DNA of 64,000 nt. It comes from Lyophyllum atratum (lineage: Eukaryota; Basidiomycota; Agaricomycetes; Agaricales; Lyophyllaceae). Where the stretch lies: positions 310,001-374,000 of the forward strand of contig JACGCN010000036.1 in the NCBI GenBank assembly GCA_014905825.1, written 5' to 3'. Below, piece by piece: positions 44,864 to 56,382 of this stretch. The notes below the pieces were generated by a model. It ran no database searches. It saw only the letters and a program-made list of their open reading frames with translations, and was not told the DNA's origin. Each line of letters begins with the position of its first letter. Within the stretch, counting starts at the first letter, position 1. The position numbers and the translations under genes are program-made.

Positions 44864-47800
44864 TCACTTTGCCCCCCGTGTCCGGGTGTTTCGCCAGCTA
44901 GTGGTTTTTTGATCACCCCCTAGAGGAATACCCCGTTCCCCGAGACGTTTCTTAATGCCCTCCGAGACTCGGCCTGAATCAACACCTCCGACCTCTTTGA
45001 GGATATTTGGCGCATGCTCAATGCGTAACTTTATGAGGAAGGTCGCAAAATTGAGGATGCCTAAAGGGTTTGAAATGTCGTACGAGACGACATTCCGCTC
45101 AACTATATGTACCTTCGTTGGCTAGGAGTACCAATAGAAACTTATTGTCAGTGGTCTGTAGATGATAGTACATGAGAATGGGACATACCTTTGGTACAGG
45201 TTGTTGGAGGCCACCTTCCTTTCCGATATTAGACCCGTCGTACTTCTCCCGGTCAAACGGATGATCTTCCCATATCTCACCGTATGTGACGGTTATCACG
45301 GCAATGGGGCCCTCAGTGATAATTGTGAACACAGGCATTCCATAAATGCCGAGGGCCGCATAAAACTTTGTGCACGCTATGGCATACATCCTGCCCTGGT
45401 TCACTGATGTTGTCTGGAAGGTCGCCTGCGCCTTCTTATTCTCGGTTGTAATCAGGGGAAGGAAGAGATCTGGCAAAACCGTCAGTTGCATGGTCTGATG
45501 GACGCACGAAAAAGGAACAGACCTCTACGCATGTCTAGGACCTCCTGCTGAGGAAGGGTAGTGCTGCCGCCAGTTCGAACGGGGAGATTGACACTGTGTT
45601 TGTTAGCAATCTCTATACCGCTAGCGGACTCATCCTCCGTGACCATCATTTCATTCAAATCCTTGAGCAACGCGTGAACCGCGATTGCCTGACTTTGTGC
45701 AGTTGCTTGAATGTCGGCCGAGTTCTCGGGATCGAAGGTTCGAACCATCTGTCCTTGCCGGATGCCGAAAAGACCGTTGGCGTGAGGAGGTGCATCGGGA
45801 GAGGACGTCCTCCTGCCTGAGTGCCTTGGTGAGGGCGTAGGGGGAAGAATGATGTTGAAAGCTTTGGAGGCGGCGATGCTTGAAAAAATGGAAGGAATGC
45901 GAAGATATCCAACGGAGTCGCAAACGGCTCGTCCCGGTTCATTGTCGTAGTTATTGACCATGCTCGAGGGGTTGCGGCGAGTGTCGAAATCGAATCCTGT
46001 CTCTGCAGTCTGCACATTCTCGAGGTAACGGGCTAGTGACTCCATATCCTTTTGTAGGGTGAGCTGGGCACAGTTTTCCGCATAAAGTCGGCGGAGAGTC
46101 GTGTCGGCTTTGGCTGCATCAGGCGTCTGAGAGGTGGATCTGATCTCTGGGGGATGCAACTTACCGGGGTCATGGATGGGAACGATCGAAGGATTAAATG
46201 AGATTAATTCGGGTTTGGACTTTAATCTTCTGGAGAACTTATGGAGGTCGGTCTTGTCCAAAGCGCGGATCGAAGTCAATTCACGAGCGACTTCATCTAT
46301 CCTTTCGTAGAAGAAGTATATTTCCTCCTGGCGTGGAGATACTATCGCCTCCGAGACTTCGCCCCGCGGGAGGCAGAGGCTTCGTTCAAGACTATAGATC
46401 TGGAAGTGAGAAGGACACCAGGCAATCAGAATAGAAGATGACTCACGAAACCATAACATGCGGCCTGTTACCATAGTCTTCCTTTGACAGCTCGTCAGAT
46501 GTACGATCAGCAGTACCGTGGAAGAGAAGCATAAGTAGACGATCGAAATGTATTCGACACTCCAGTTCTTTGGCTTGTTTCCAACCATTTCCACGGAGTA
46601 TCAATACACTCTTCAGCACATCTTCAATCTTCCACATGTTACTAACCAGCACTTTGCTGCAGATTTCCGAGAGACGTTGAATACCTGGGAAGCGGCCGAT
46701 GTTGCCAAGAGACTCGAATCCTTTACAAGCCCGTTCTGCGTGGCGGACTATTGAAAACTGTAGAACACGTTCAATAAATCCGTTTAAACCTCGGAGGTGA
46801 TGCTCACATTCCGAACATCTGCAGGGAGCCCGGACTTTGCCATAAAAAAAATTAGGGGCGCCTAACGAGATCAAATTAAACACATACAGTATCCGACTCG
46901 GAAAGCCAGGCAAAGCTTGTTACTTCATAATACACTCTGCAAATCTTCGCTAACTCCGAATCAATCTGGATTTCCGAGTCGGCCAGCATTGAATAGACGG
47001 GTAGAGTTCGAGTTGTGGCCAATCGATCAAACATAAACGATCGAATTAAAAGCGATTTATCGCCGTGTTTCCCTCCTGCGGCGAGACTAGAGCCACATCA
47101 GGGCCTGCGTAAAAAAGCGACAGGCAAGAAAGTACTCACGTGCTCGCAGATATACTCCCTTGCTTGGATGCAGCAGAACCTGGGGAAGAAGTCGGTGGCG
47201 CATTTAACAATGGAACCCTAGCGCTACGGGTCAATGACGCATGAGATGCACTTCTATGTTACTCACGCTTCCGACGAGCCCTCATGGTACGTGCTATATT
47301 GAACAGGAATTAGTGAAAGATTATCTTCATTTGATAATGGGCGTCATACTGCATTATTTGGCTTGACTGGCTTGACGATGCCTTCGGCTTCCTGTATTGC
47401 ATTGTCACAAATGCTCGTAATAAAGGGAGAAAAATCGCGCTCACCTCAGCCTTTGGTTCGTTGCCGTACCTTGATCCTTCTTGTCAGTCGAGCCTTGAAC
47501 ACCCTTTCCCTCCTTCTTAGTCTTCTTTGACTGCGACGAAGCGTTGGACTCCCTGGAGACGTTAATCGTAAGTTCAAACCAATGATCAAATACAAGAGGC
47601 GTACGGCATGATTGAAAGCTTTACTGAGGATCGTCGAGACACACCATTTATGTCTTCGTATGGAGGCACGAGGCCCGATGGATCTGTGGAATCAAGCCAT
47701 TTTCGTACCTTCGAATCCAAAGGCGCTTCCTCAACACGTTTGAACTCCGATGCGAGGTCCTTCTGATCGACGCGCCAGAGCTTGAGCTGACGCTCGGATA

Positions 47801-49017
47801 TGCTCTCTAGCAGCTGAGGGAAATGCTCCGACGCCCTCTGTCGCTCGATAGCAAATCTTCGCGCCTCACCGCCGACGAGTATAGCAAAGTCGATGGCTGC
47901 TTCGGGATCCGATAAGTCATAGGCGCCTGCCGCCTCGTGTAGTACGTGAACAATAGACTGATCATCATCAGTACCACCATAAAGGAACAATGGACGCCTA
48001 CTCACACCACATGAGGCATTTTTCTCCTCAAGCCATCCGAAGATGATACGAACGGTGGTACCCATGCGGTCGAAGGTGATACCCATCATTGGACCCATAA
48101 TCCCCCAGGCACGGCGCTGGAAGAGAGCGCTGGACATGACACTGTATATTTCGCTCTCGAGCGCGAGACATGTTAATGCCAGCGGGGTGGTTTCTTCTGC
48201 AAGATCAAGCGTCAACCTAGCCAAGAGTCTGTGGTCCAGGACACCCGATTGAGAATGAAGGGTATCATCGGGGGATGCACCCCTTGGATCGTGATAGAAG
48301 CTCGTTTCGGTCCCGTCCTCTGTCTGAAGGTGCGCGCCGGAGAAATATTCTCTCGCATCGATATCCCAATTGGGGTTCTCGTCAGAAGACTTGCAGCTCT
48401 CTGAGTCATCGTCGTGGGTCCCCTGAGAGTGAGAACCAGTAGAGCTTCCGCGTGATGTATGATCAGCCATTTCAACGGAAGCAATGCTAGGACTGCGGGA
48501 CGTGCAATCGGTCGTCGAGCCATCGTTCAGATGCATTGGAGTACACATCAGGGCTGTGGCATGACCGTACTGTGGGAGGAGATCAAGCAAAGGATCGCCT
48601 GCGAAGCACGGGTCCATTGCCAAAGGATAATACGATAATTGCCTGAATATTCAATCATAAGTCCAGCTCCAGATGTTCAACAAAAGAAGCCGTACTCTAG
48701 CTCAACCTCCGGTGCGGCTACGCGCGTGAGCTTTGCGAAAAACGGTGCCAGATACATTGTCTTGTCGTTCTGCTCGCCGAACTTGCGTTCCATGGAAAGA
48801 GCCAAGTTTAACTCTCTAGAGATTCCTTCTGTCATGAGTTCTAGCCTTTCCCTTATTTGAGATGGGATATCCTGAAGCCCACATGCCCTACTGAGCGGAC
48901 ATTTATAAACTCTAAAGCAAGCGAATCACTCACAAGGGCCTCTTCACGAAGAACGCGTTTGGAATCTGGCCAGCAGTCATGGGAGGTTACGCTGACGGCG
49001 ATTGGTTGTGCAAACAT
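44864..49017 (-). CDS. Copy C of the large unrecognised multi-exon protein family
   Basis: It has the same exon plan as copy B. Start MFAQPIAVSVTSHDCWPDSK at 49017; core exon with LAMDPCFAGDPLLDLLPQYG, LARLTLDLAEETTPLALTCL and VGRRPL-type VSRRPLFLYGGTDDDQSIVH; middle with GFESLGNIGRFPGIQRLSEI and ECRIHFDRLLMLLFHGTADR. After LERSLCLPRGEVSEAI, this copy has a longer helical insert than B (FFYERIDEVARELTSIRALD). The end is KVHIIERNVVSYDISKPLGI, stop 44864-44866. The Ser/Asp stretch of the core exon is slightly shorter than in B. No frame break was found. The differences from B are mostly single residues plus this insert, which suggests a fairly recent duplication followed by independent change. 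Confidence 0.78.
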
Positions 49018-49269
49018 GTCGTACAGGTTCAGGATAGTAGACGCGTAAGGACACGCGCAGTGGTACACAGTAAGGTAGGGCCATTTGTGATGGCCATGAA
49101 CCAGAATTATGCATTATCCGAAGTCACTGGGCCAAACACGACCACATGACCTACACATCTCCAGCTTGATCTGCGACCACCGTCGTCCCTTCGCTCTTTG
49201 TACTATTAGTATTAGCTCATATTCGCGCTCCTCATCTTTTTCAAAAGGGATTCGAAATTAATTGCGAGT

Positions 49270-49530
49270 TCAGCGTCAACCGCCAACCCTAGTGAAGCTC
49301 ATCAACCCAAACCTCGCTGTATCCGCCTCAACGATCGCAACCTCAATCCTGCCATCGCGCACGACCTTAGTGGACGGAGCGTCTGGATGCAGTCTGCAAG
49401 AAGTCTGCAAATGCGGCGGAAGCAGACGCCCTGATTACGCTCCTGAGAAAGATACTGGTGCTTGACCCCGCAGCGCGGCCACCAGCAACGGAGATCTTAC
49501 AAAGTTCGTGGTTTCTATGACTATGTAGCT
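49270..49530 (+). pseudogene. Shorter kinase relic in arm C
   Basis: It matches the kinase fragment of arm B, but the activation-segment part is lost. What remains is GCSLQEVCKCGG and, in another frame, ALITLLRKILVLDPAARPPA with ATEILQSSWFL. It lies in the same relative position, pointing away from gene C. Confidence 0.65.
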
Positions 49531-50026
49531 TTGGAGACGTGCTATCCCAATACTACCCCGGTCGTTCTCCTGTGGCTTGTTTACTCTCACGAAATATTAG
49601 CGTGATAATCTGAACGCATCTACACTTATAAATATCAGTCAAGAGGTACTCATGGGTGACGTCTACCTTATACGATCACCAGTCGCGCAAGAACCATCAT
49701 TCCCTTAACTCTCTCTTTTCCATTTCTTTCTACTAGTAATTTTTGTACTTAAGTCTCGTACATTCCATTTGTAACATTTCATCACGCTCTCCTACGCCAC
49801 TGAAGTTACCTGTTATTGCATCTTTCCCTACGGTTCCCAGTCATAGTTGACGAATTCCAAGACGCAATCTTAATTACTTCAGCAATGTCACTGAGAGATG
49901 CCGCAATGATACAAAGTCAATGCCGCGGTGAATGTATCACTGTCACTGGGCCAGACACGTGACAGGGTCGCGTTGCTCGTCGTGTGGTACGATGCCAAAA
50001 TTTAGCAGCCGATCGCGTCAACCACC

Positions 50027-51487
50027 ATGGCAAGGCCCATTATTATTATCGTGACCGGTGCAAACGGGTAATCCAGCCATCTCCTGCAGTCTGCCCACAG
50101 CTAACACCTCTTCTGCAGCGGCATAGGCTTCGGCATCTGCCAGCGCCTCCTCTTCCAGCTCTGCCACACCAACCCCACCGATGCATTACCGCAAGCCTTC
50201 GCTCGCGACGACAGCACCTCTGACCTACCAGCAGAATGTGATGGTCTGACCCTCGTGATGGCTTGCCGGAGCGTTAAACGCGCGGAGGCTGCTCGCACCA
50301 AGCTGCTTGGTCTGTTGGACGCACACGTCGCGAGGCTCCAGCGGAGACCGGGATACGACGGACATGCGCATGTATTCCGGAAGAAACGTCACGGTTGACG
50401 TTATTTCGCTTGACCTTGCGATGATTAGCAGCGTATTCAAGTTCGCAGACGAAGTATCTACCAAGTGAGAGAGTTGGATCCTCCCTCGCTCGGGCTTGGT
50501 CCTCTAACTCAGCCCCGTACAGATACCCCTACATCTCCCGCCTGATATGTAACGCCGGAGTCGCGAGCTTCGCGTGTATAGATTGGATAGCGTGTTTCAA
50601 ACAGCTGTTCAAAGAACCAATGAACGCCGTCACAGCCCCGGCATTCTATTTTCAGCATCAAGGGGAGCTCAGCATCGACGGTCTCGGATGGGTCTGGCAG
50701 TGCAACCTATTCGGGCACTACGCCCTCGTGAGTCTCCCCTCCATCCCCTCCCCCTTAAATACTAACCTAGCAACAAACAGTACCGCTCGATCCAACACCT
50801 CCTCCTTGCCTCACCCCCCTCCCTCGGCGCGCGTGTCATATGGATGTCCTCCCTCGAGGCCTCGCCCACCTTCTACGACGCAGAGGACTGGCAGCTCAAG
50901 AAGACCGCACACTCGTACGAGAGCACCAAGTACCAAATCGACCTCATCGGCACCCACCTCGACCGTCTCGCCCTACAGGACACCGGCCCCCTTCGGATAC
51001 GCCACTTCGTCACCCAGCCAGGTGTATGCTCTACCAATGTGGCGAACGCGCTCATCGGGCCTGTACTCGATTCGCTCAAAGTCATACTCTTCTATTTGGT
51101 GCGTGTCCCGAATGCCTTGTTTCGTGCCTCCGGGTGTGACTTATGATAACATACAGGCGCGGTTCTTCGGCTCCCCGCACCACTCGATCGATCCTTTCAA
51201 AGCCGCAGTGGCAGCCGTGCACCTCTCCCTCGCCTCTCTGACCTTCATCACCCTATTCGAGTCCAAAGCCAAAAAGGACTCAGCCAACGTCACCCGCCCC
51301 GTCAAGTTCGGCGCGGAGACCGACCGTTGGGGCGCCGAACGCGTCGGCCTCACGGACGTCAAGGACTGGGAAGGGCAGAAAAAAGGAAGGCCAGATTTTG
51401 CTGGGAAAGATTGAGGGGCTGTTCCAGAAGTTCAAGGACGCGGAGGGGGTGACGATGAACTTTGAGACGGCCTCGGAACACATGTGA
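50027..51487 (+). CDS. ERG27: 3-ketosteroid reductase, with two single-base frame breaks
   Basis: This short-chain dehydrogenase reduces the 3-keto group during C4 demethylation in ergosterol synthesis, in the ER with ERG25/26/28. Start 50027: MARPIIIIVTGANG then, after an intron, GIGFGICQRLLFQL (TGxxxGIG NADPH motif). Later ISRLICNAGVAS, SIDGLGWVWQCNLFGHYAL, YRSIQHLLLASPPSLGARVI, WMSSLEASPTFYDAEDWQLK, SYESTKYQIDLIG (catalytic Tyr and Lys) and HFVTQPGVCSTNVANALIGP. The frame is broken twice: at 50384-50386 (AAA), after YDGHAHVFRK, and at 51379-51384 (six A), after KDWEGQ. Each break is one extra base relative to the conserved frame, and in both cases a conserved protein continues in the next frame (VDVISLDLAMISS; KIEGLFQKFKDAEG). 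Without correction the last frame stops at 51414. Confidence 0.85.
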
Positions 51488-51571
51488 TGTGTCTTTTTTC
51501 TGTTGTTGGGATGTCCATTCGATGTTTTTATATTATACCCTTACTTTAGTTACTCCTACAATGCATAGATT

Positions 51572-53861
51572 TTATTTGGATGCTTCTTCCATTTCCTTCC
51601 TCCACCTCTTCTGGATGTCGATGCTCTCCCTGAATATCTTGTACTTTGCCTCTAGCAGCTTTTTCTCCTTCGGGGTGGCGGAGGGCGCGATGAGGGTTCC
51701 GACGGGCGTCATATCCACCTTCAAGTCGCAGCATCAGCATGGTTAGTGATCCCAAAGTCAAGGCCAGACGCCTCACCATGATATCCCACAACAAATCATT
51801 CCCCTCCTCCCCACTCAACTCCTCCCCCCCACCCCCACCCCTCGCACTCCCCCCCACCTCCCCCGCGAACCTCCCCAACATAGCCGCCCCCAACACCACC
51901 GCCCCCGCATGCTCCTCCGGCACCACCACCCCCATCCCACACGTGTTCGCAAACAGCCGCATCAGAGGGACGTTCTTCGCCTGCCCGCCGCTCACGTAGA
52001 TGGAGGTGATGTGGTGGCCTTTGGCGTTCATCTCGTCGACGATGTGCCGGGTTTGGAGGGCGATGGATTCGAGGGTTACGTTGTATTTGCGCGCGAGGTC
52101 GGTGAGGCCTGTGTCCTAGGGACGAGGGGGTTAGTATTAGTGCGTGTGGAGGGGGGAGAGGGGGGAGAGTGAGGGAGGGGGCTGACTAGTTCTAGACCGA
52201 CGAAGGAGCCGCGCATGCGGGGGTCGGCGATGGGGGATCTGTTTCCTGAGGAAGAAGTTGGCTTTAGGAGGTTTTTTGGGGGGGAGGGGGGAGGGGGGGA
52301 GCGTACGTACCGTGGAAATCGGGGTACATGTGTAGATCTTTGGTGAGTTCCGTCAATGTCTCGACGTTGTTCTCCGTTCTGAGCTTCTCGAGGAGTTCTT
52401 GCAGGACTGTGGCGGATGTGTCAATAATGATTAGTGAGAAGAATGGACCTACGGACCGACGTGGATGTTCTTTTGTTGTTCCTTCCCTAGCTCTACGAGC
52501 TTAGGATATGCTGGGTGCGTCGTCAGGATGAAATCGATCAGCTGGGGGTTTGGAATGGACGAAATGAGCTGATGGGTATTGATAGATCACGATGCGCGAC
52601 GGACCTGGCCAGTCGACGATTGCCCGCCCTCGTTCATCCACCAATCATGGAACACCGCGTCCTGCACCCCTGTTAAGACGTGACGAAGACAAAAGGCACC
52701 GTATCCCACTCACTTTGTACGGCCCCCATACGCCATTGACGAACACCCCTTTAGGACTCTGCAACCCCCTCGTTCTTCAAATGTCACATAAATCGACGCG
52801 TCGCGTATGACGCACCTGGACGAGATGGCAAGTGCTCGTACCGGCGACAGCCGCCAGACGATGTTGCGATTCCTGTAGCGACGGAACGACATCCGACAGC
52901 TTGCCGTCCTCTTTGTACCTCGCCGCCACGGTGCCCAGCCACCCCGCATATCTATAGGGGACACATAATCAGATTCCCGCCCCAGCGAGAAAGGGCAGCA
53001 CGAACGCGTCGATCAATCCACTCCCCACAGGCGTCCCCTCCTCCAGCCCCAGCTCCGCCGCAGCACCCTTCGAAAGGCCCTTCCCAACAGGCCGGCCCGC
53101 CGTCAACACCTCGCCCTTCCCAGCCCCTATCTGCTTGTACCCGCCCCTCACGATATCGCCAAGCCCGATGGTCTCGAAGAACCCGGCGTCCCACCCGCGG
53201 CCCGGGACGTAGGAGCATTTGCAGGTGAGGGAGCAGGAGGAGCGGGTGGCGTCGGCGGTGGCGCGGTAGGTGAGGAAGTCGGGGAGGTCGAAGAATTGGC
53301 ATTGGGAGAAGCGGGAGGGGGGCATGTGGTTCTTTAGCCAGAGGATCTTCGGGATCTCCATCTCCAGCTTTGAGCCCATCTCGGGAAGTTAGGCTTTAGG
53401 GTATGGTAGGGAGATGGGGGACGTACGCTCATGGTCCCGCCGACGTAATCGAGAACGACGGAGTTGGTGCTGTTGATCAGCTCTGCTTCCTTCTCCGCTC
53501 TGTGGTCCGCCCATAGGACGACGTTCCGATCCCCGTGCTGCCCCAGCTTATCGCCCTTGGTCACCGTGATCGGCTTCCCATCAAAGTCAGAAACAGCAAG
53601 GGAGCACGTCGCGTCGAAGCCCAGACCCTTCACGTCTTTCGGGGAGATCCCGGATTGCGCAAGGCAGTCCTTGACGGCTAAGGAGATGCTCGACCAGATG
53701 TTGGTGGTGGACTGTTCGAAGATTCGGTGGTCGTCGGGGTCGCGATAGGTGATCGTGTCGTGGGTGGAGGAGGCGAGGACGGTGCCGTCGCGTTTGACGA
53801 GGGAGGCGCGGGCGGAGCCGGTGCCGACGTCGATGCCTATGTAGTATGATTCGGAGGACAT
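51572..53861 (-). CDS. FGGY-family carbohydrate kinase
   Basis: It belongs to the sugar kinase family that includes ribulokinase and the FGGY/YDR109C proteins, which phosphorylate ribulose or related sugars. The start at 53861 gives MSSESYYIGIDVGTGSARAS, the phosphate-1 motif. Then DTITYRDPDDHRIFEQSTTN, KGLGFDATCSLAVSDFDGKP, RNVVLWADHRAEKEAELINS, EMEIPKILWLKNHMP and FFDLPDFLTYRATADATRSS. The C-lobe has AAVAGTSTCHLVQSPKGVFV, DWWMNEGGQSSTGQ, PDFHGNRSPIADPRMRGSFV, SIALQTRHIVDEMNAKGHHI and SIYVSGGQAKNVPLMRLFAN. It ends RKEMEEASK at 51572. Numerous short introns; one intron (around 52.27 kb) has long G runs. The frame appears intact. It is divergent from the carboxypeptidase, 422 nt between starts. 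Confidence 0.92.
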
Positions 53862-54283
53862 GGTGGTGAGGAGTCAAGAAGGATGCTACTCAGGAGTCGG
53901 GAAATCGATATCGCGCTCTCCCCTATGTGTGTTCGGTGACAACCGAGTTTGGGAGGTATCAGTAATTCCTGGATTTAATCTGAGGGTTATTATCGCGTTA
54001 GTGAGGCTCCGCAGATGTGTCAATAGGCGGACTGCTGGATAAAGAAAGGGCTTTGCAACGATGTAGTGGAATCGTGAGCTGAAATACAAGTGGAGTAGTA
54101 GGCGCTCAGTGGACGGCCCGCGTTCCCGGGCCGTCTTGTGCTTGATTCAGGAGCAGGAACCAAATAAGCGCTAAGATTAGCCCAACGATCACGTTGGCAT
54201 AATTGTTCGGCTCGCGTGAACTTCGACCTCGAAGGAGCTTGTCACCCTGCTGCATAGAGGGCTGCGTTCTACCTTGGTTAGTA
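53862..54283. promoter_or_regulatory. Divergent upstream region, FGGY kinase and carboxypeptidase
   Basis: This is 422 nt between two start codons and must contain both promoters. No known motif stands out. Confidence 0.3.
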
Positions 54284-56382
54284 ATGGTTACTACTAGGAT
54301 GCTGTTTACCGGTGCTCTTGTATCTCTGCTCCTGGCTTCTCCCGCGATCGCTGGCCTCCAAACCATCCTTAAGGCTCAAACGGGCCCACTACCTTCCGCC
54401 AGCTACGTTCCCAGCAACAACGTATCTGAACTTGCGCATTTGTCTCTTTTAACATCGGATGAATTTACGGCGCTCTCGCACCCCCGGTTTCCTAATCACC
54501 AGGTTCGCGTCAAGAAGAGCCACTTTTGTGATCCTACGGTCAAGTAAGCTGTACAGCTGTATCTTTGAAGACGGACCGTGACGATGAGGGGATAGTGTAT
54601 ACACCGGCTACCTTGATGTCGATGCAGGCGCGAAGCATCTGTTCTTTTATTTCTTCGAAAGTAGGCGTAACCCAGACAAAGGTGTGTCTATAGCACTTTT
54701 CCATTACAAGTGCTCCGCTAAAATAACCTGGAAGACGATGTCATGATGTGGATCAACGGAGGTATTCCATTATATCTTGTTCCGTTAAGGACTCTCTCTG
54801 ATGATCATATATAGGACCTGGATGTTCTTCGGCAATGGGTTTGTTAATGGAACTTGGTCAGCTCAGCCCTCGCAACGTCATTCTGTCCTACGAATAAGTG
54901 AAGTCTAGGTCCCTGTAGTATCGATATGAAGAACTCCTCGTCGAACGGAACGATCTGGAACCCGTACTCCTGGAACGAGGAAGCCAATATCTTCTTCCTC
55001 GACCAGCCGTAAGCCGTTCTCTCGCTGGCTTAATTCATAACTCAAAGATCGGCAGTGTTGGCGTTGGGTTCTCTTACGCGGACTTTGGAGAAACTGTAGA
55101 GACTACTGAAGAAGCTGCCAAGAACGTCCATGCTTTCATCACAATCTTCTTCGAGACGTTTTAAACAATTCTCGGGACGTCCGTTACATCTCTCGGGTGA
55201 ATCTTACGGGGTATGCAATCTCCTGCGTCGTCTCCATGAGTAACTCAATTGTCGTCTACAACAGGGGCGCTATCTGCCTGTTTTCGCGAGCGAGATATAC
55301 GACCAGAATCAGGTTGCCATTCGTGAAGGACGGAAACCACTAAACTTGCAGAGCGTGTTAATCGGCAATGGGATCACTGATATCTCCACGTAAGCTTGAT
55401 CTTAAAATCGTCTGAGCGTGATCTCACACGCGTATATAGACTCTATGCCGGCCGATACGAGGTAGAATGTGGAACCGCGTCGCTGGATGTGCCCTTCCAA
55501 TCTATCGGCGCCTGTGTGCGCATGAAGACTGCCGTATGTTTGACCGGTCTCTCCTGATTTCTCGTTATTGAATTACAGCTTGTTTCGCCAGCTACCTCGT
55601 TGCCAGAAAGCGATGCAGAAAGGTTGTATTGATCAATTCGACTTGATCAATTGCAAGGCAGCGGTCAATTTCTGTGATAGCGAGCTCTCCACTGCGATGT
55701 GGGCTACTGGTATGTTTGACACTGCCAGTGTTTTTAATTAATCTTGATTCCTGCTGAAGGTAGGAACGTCTATGATATATCGAAGGTGAACGAATTCAGT
55801 CTCTCAAGTCTATCGGCATCGTCTTTGATCACATGTTCAGCCATGCGAAGGAGAGCTCTGCTACGCCGAAAACGACGCAATCAAACAATACCTCGACCTC
55901 CCCGCCACGCGCTCCTTACTAGGCGTCGAGTCACCCTCGAATTTCTCTGCCTGTTCATCCACAGTCGGCCAAGGCTTCGCAGCACACATGGACAAATGGA
56001 TCGCACCAACTCAATACTACGTCTCCAGCCTCCTGGACCGTGGCATTCGTGTCCTCATATATGCCGGCACGTACGACTGGCAGTGCAATTGGGTCGCGAA
56101 CAAGTTGTGGGTTGATAAGTTGGAATGGAAAGGGAGCGAGGAGTATAGAGCGCGGGAGTGGAGGGGTTGGAAGGTGGGGGGGAAGATTGTTGGGGAGGTG
56201 AAGTCGACTGGGTTGTTGACGTTTGCTACGATACGCGAGGCGGGGCATATGATGAGTCCCTTATTTTCTATATGTGGTGATAGTAAGCTGACGCGAGCTT
56301 TGCCTCGCTGCACGTCCCCCATGATAAGCCGGCGGAATCGTTGGCTATGGTGCGGAGATGGTTAAATGGGACAGAATTTTGA
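54284..56382 (+). CDS. Serine carboxypeptidase (carboxypeptidase Y-like), one frame break
   Basis: A secreted or vacuolar S10 protease. A signal peptide follows the start (MLFTGALVSLLLASPAIAGL). Short exons give VYTGYLDVDAGAKHLFFYFF, MMWINGGPGCSSAMGLLMEL, WNPYSWNEEANIFFLDQPVG and VGFSYADFGETVETTEEAAK. Then come LSGESYG | GRYLPVFASEIY (catalytic Ser), CQKAMQKGCIDQFDLINCKA, CYAENDAIKQYLDLPATRSL, IYAGTYDWQCNWVANKLW (catalytic Asp), REAGHM (catalytic His) and VPHDKPAESLAMVRRWLNGT before the stop at 56380. The conserved frame breaks once, at a T run 55159-55162 after FFETF: one T too many, after which KQFSGRPLHLSGESYG continues. The last intron appears to be AT-AC (56252-56313). Start 54299 is an alternative. 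Confidence 0.85.
56252..56313 (+). other. Apparent AT-AC intron in the carboxypeptidase gene
   Basis: After AGHM the frame would run into unrelated sequence. Removing 62 nt that begin ATGAGTCC and end TCGCTGCAC joins it exactly, in phase 0, to VPHDKPAESLAMVRRW and a normal stop. A branch-like GCTGAC lies 20-25 nt before the end. ATGAGT is a normal U2 donor with A in place of G; no GT..AG pair gives the conserved frame. Confidence 0.7.

Larger units (their letters stand above)
44741..49902 (-). repeat. Copy C arm of the large inverted duplication
   Basis: This is the reverse complement of the B arm (24746-30162), matching through exons, introns and flanks with scattered substitutions and small indels. 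It lacks about 250 nt of the kinase fragment kept in arm B. The arms face each other across 30163-44740. The right-hand edge falls about 125 nt before the ERG27 start. Confidence 0.85.

Noticed and set aside
33917..51487. Ergosterol gene cluster (ERG2 and ERG27)
   Set aside because: They are 15 kb apart with unrelated genes and one repeat arm between them; sterol genes are normally dispersed in fungi.
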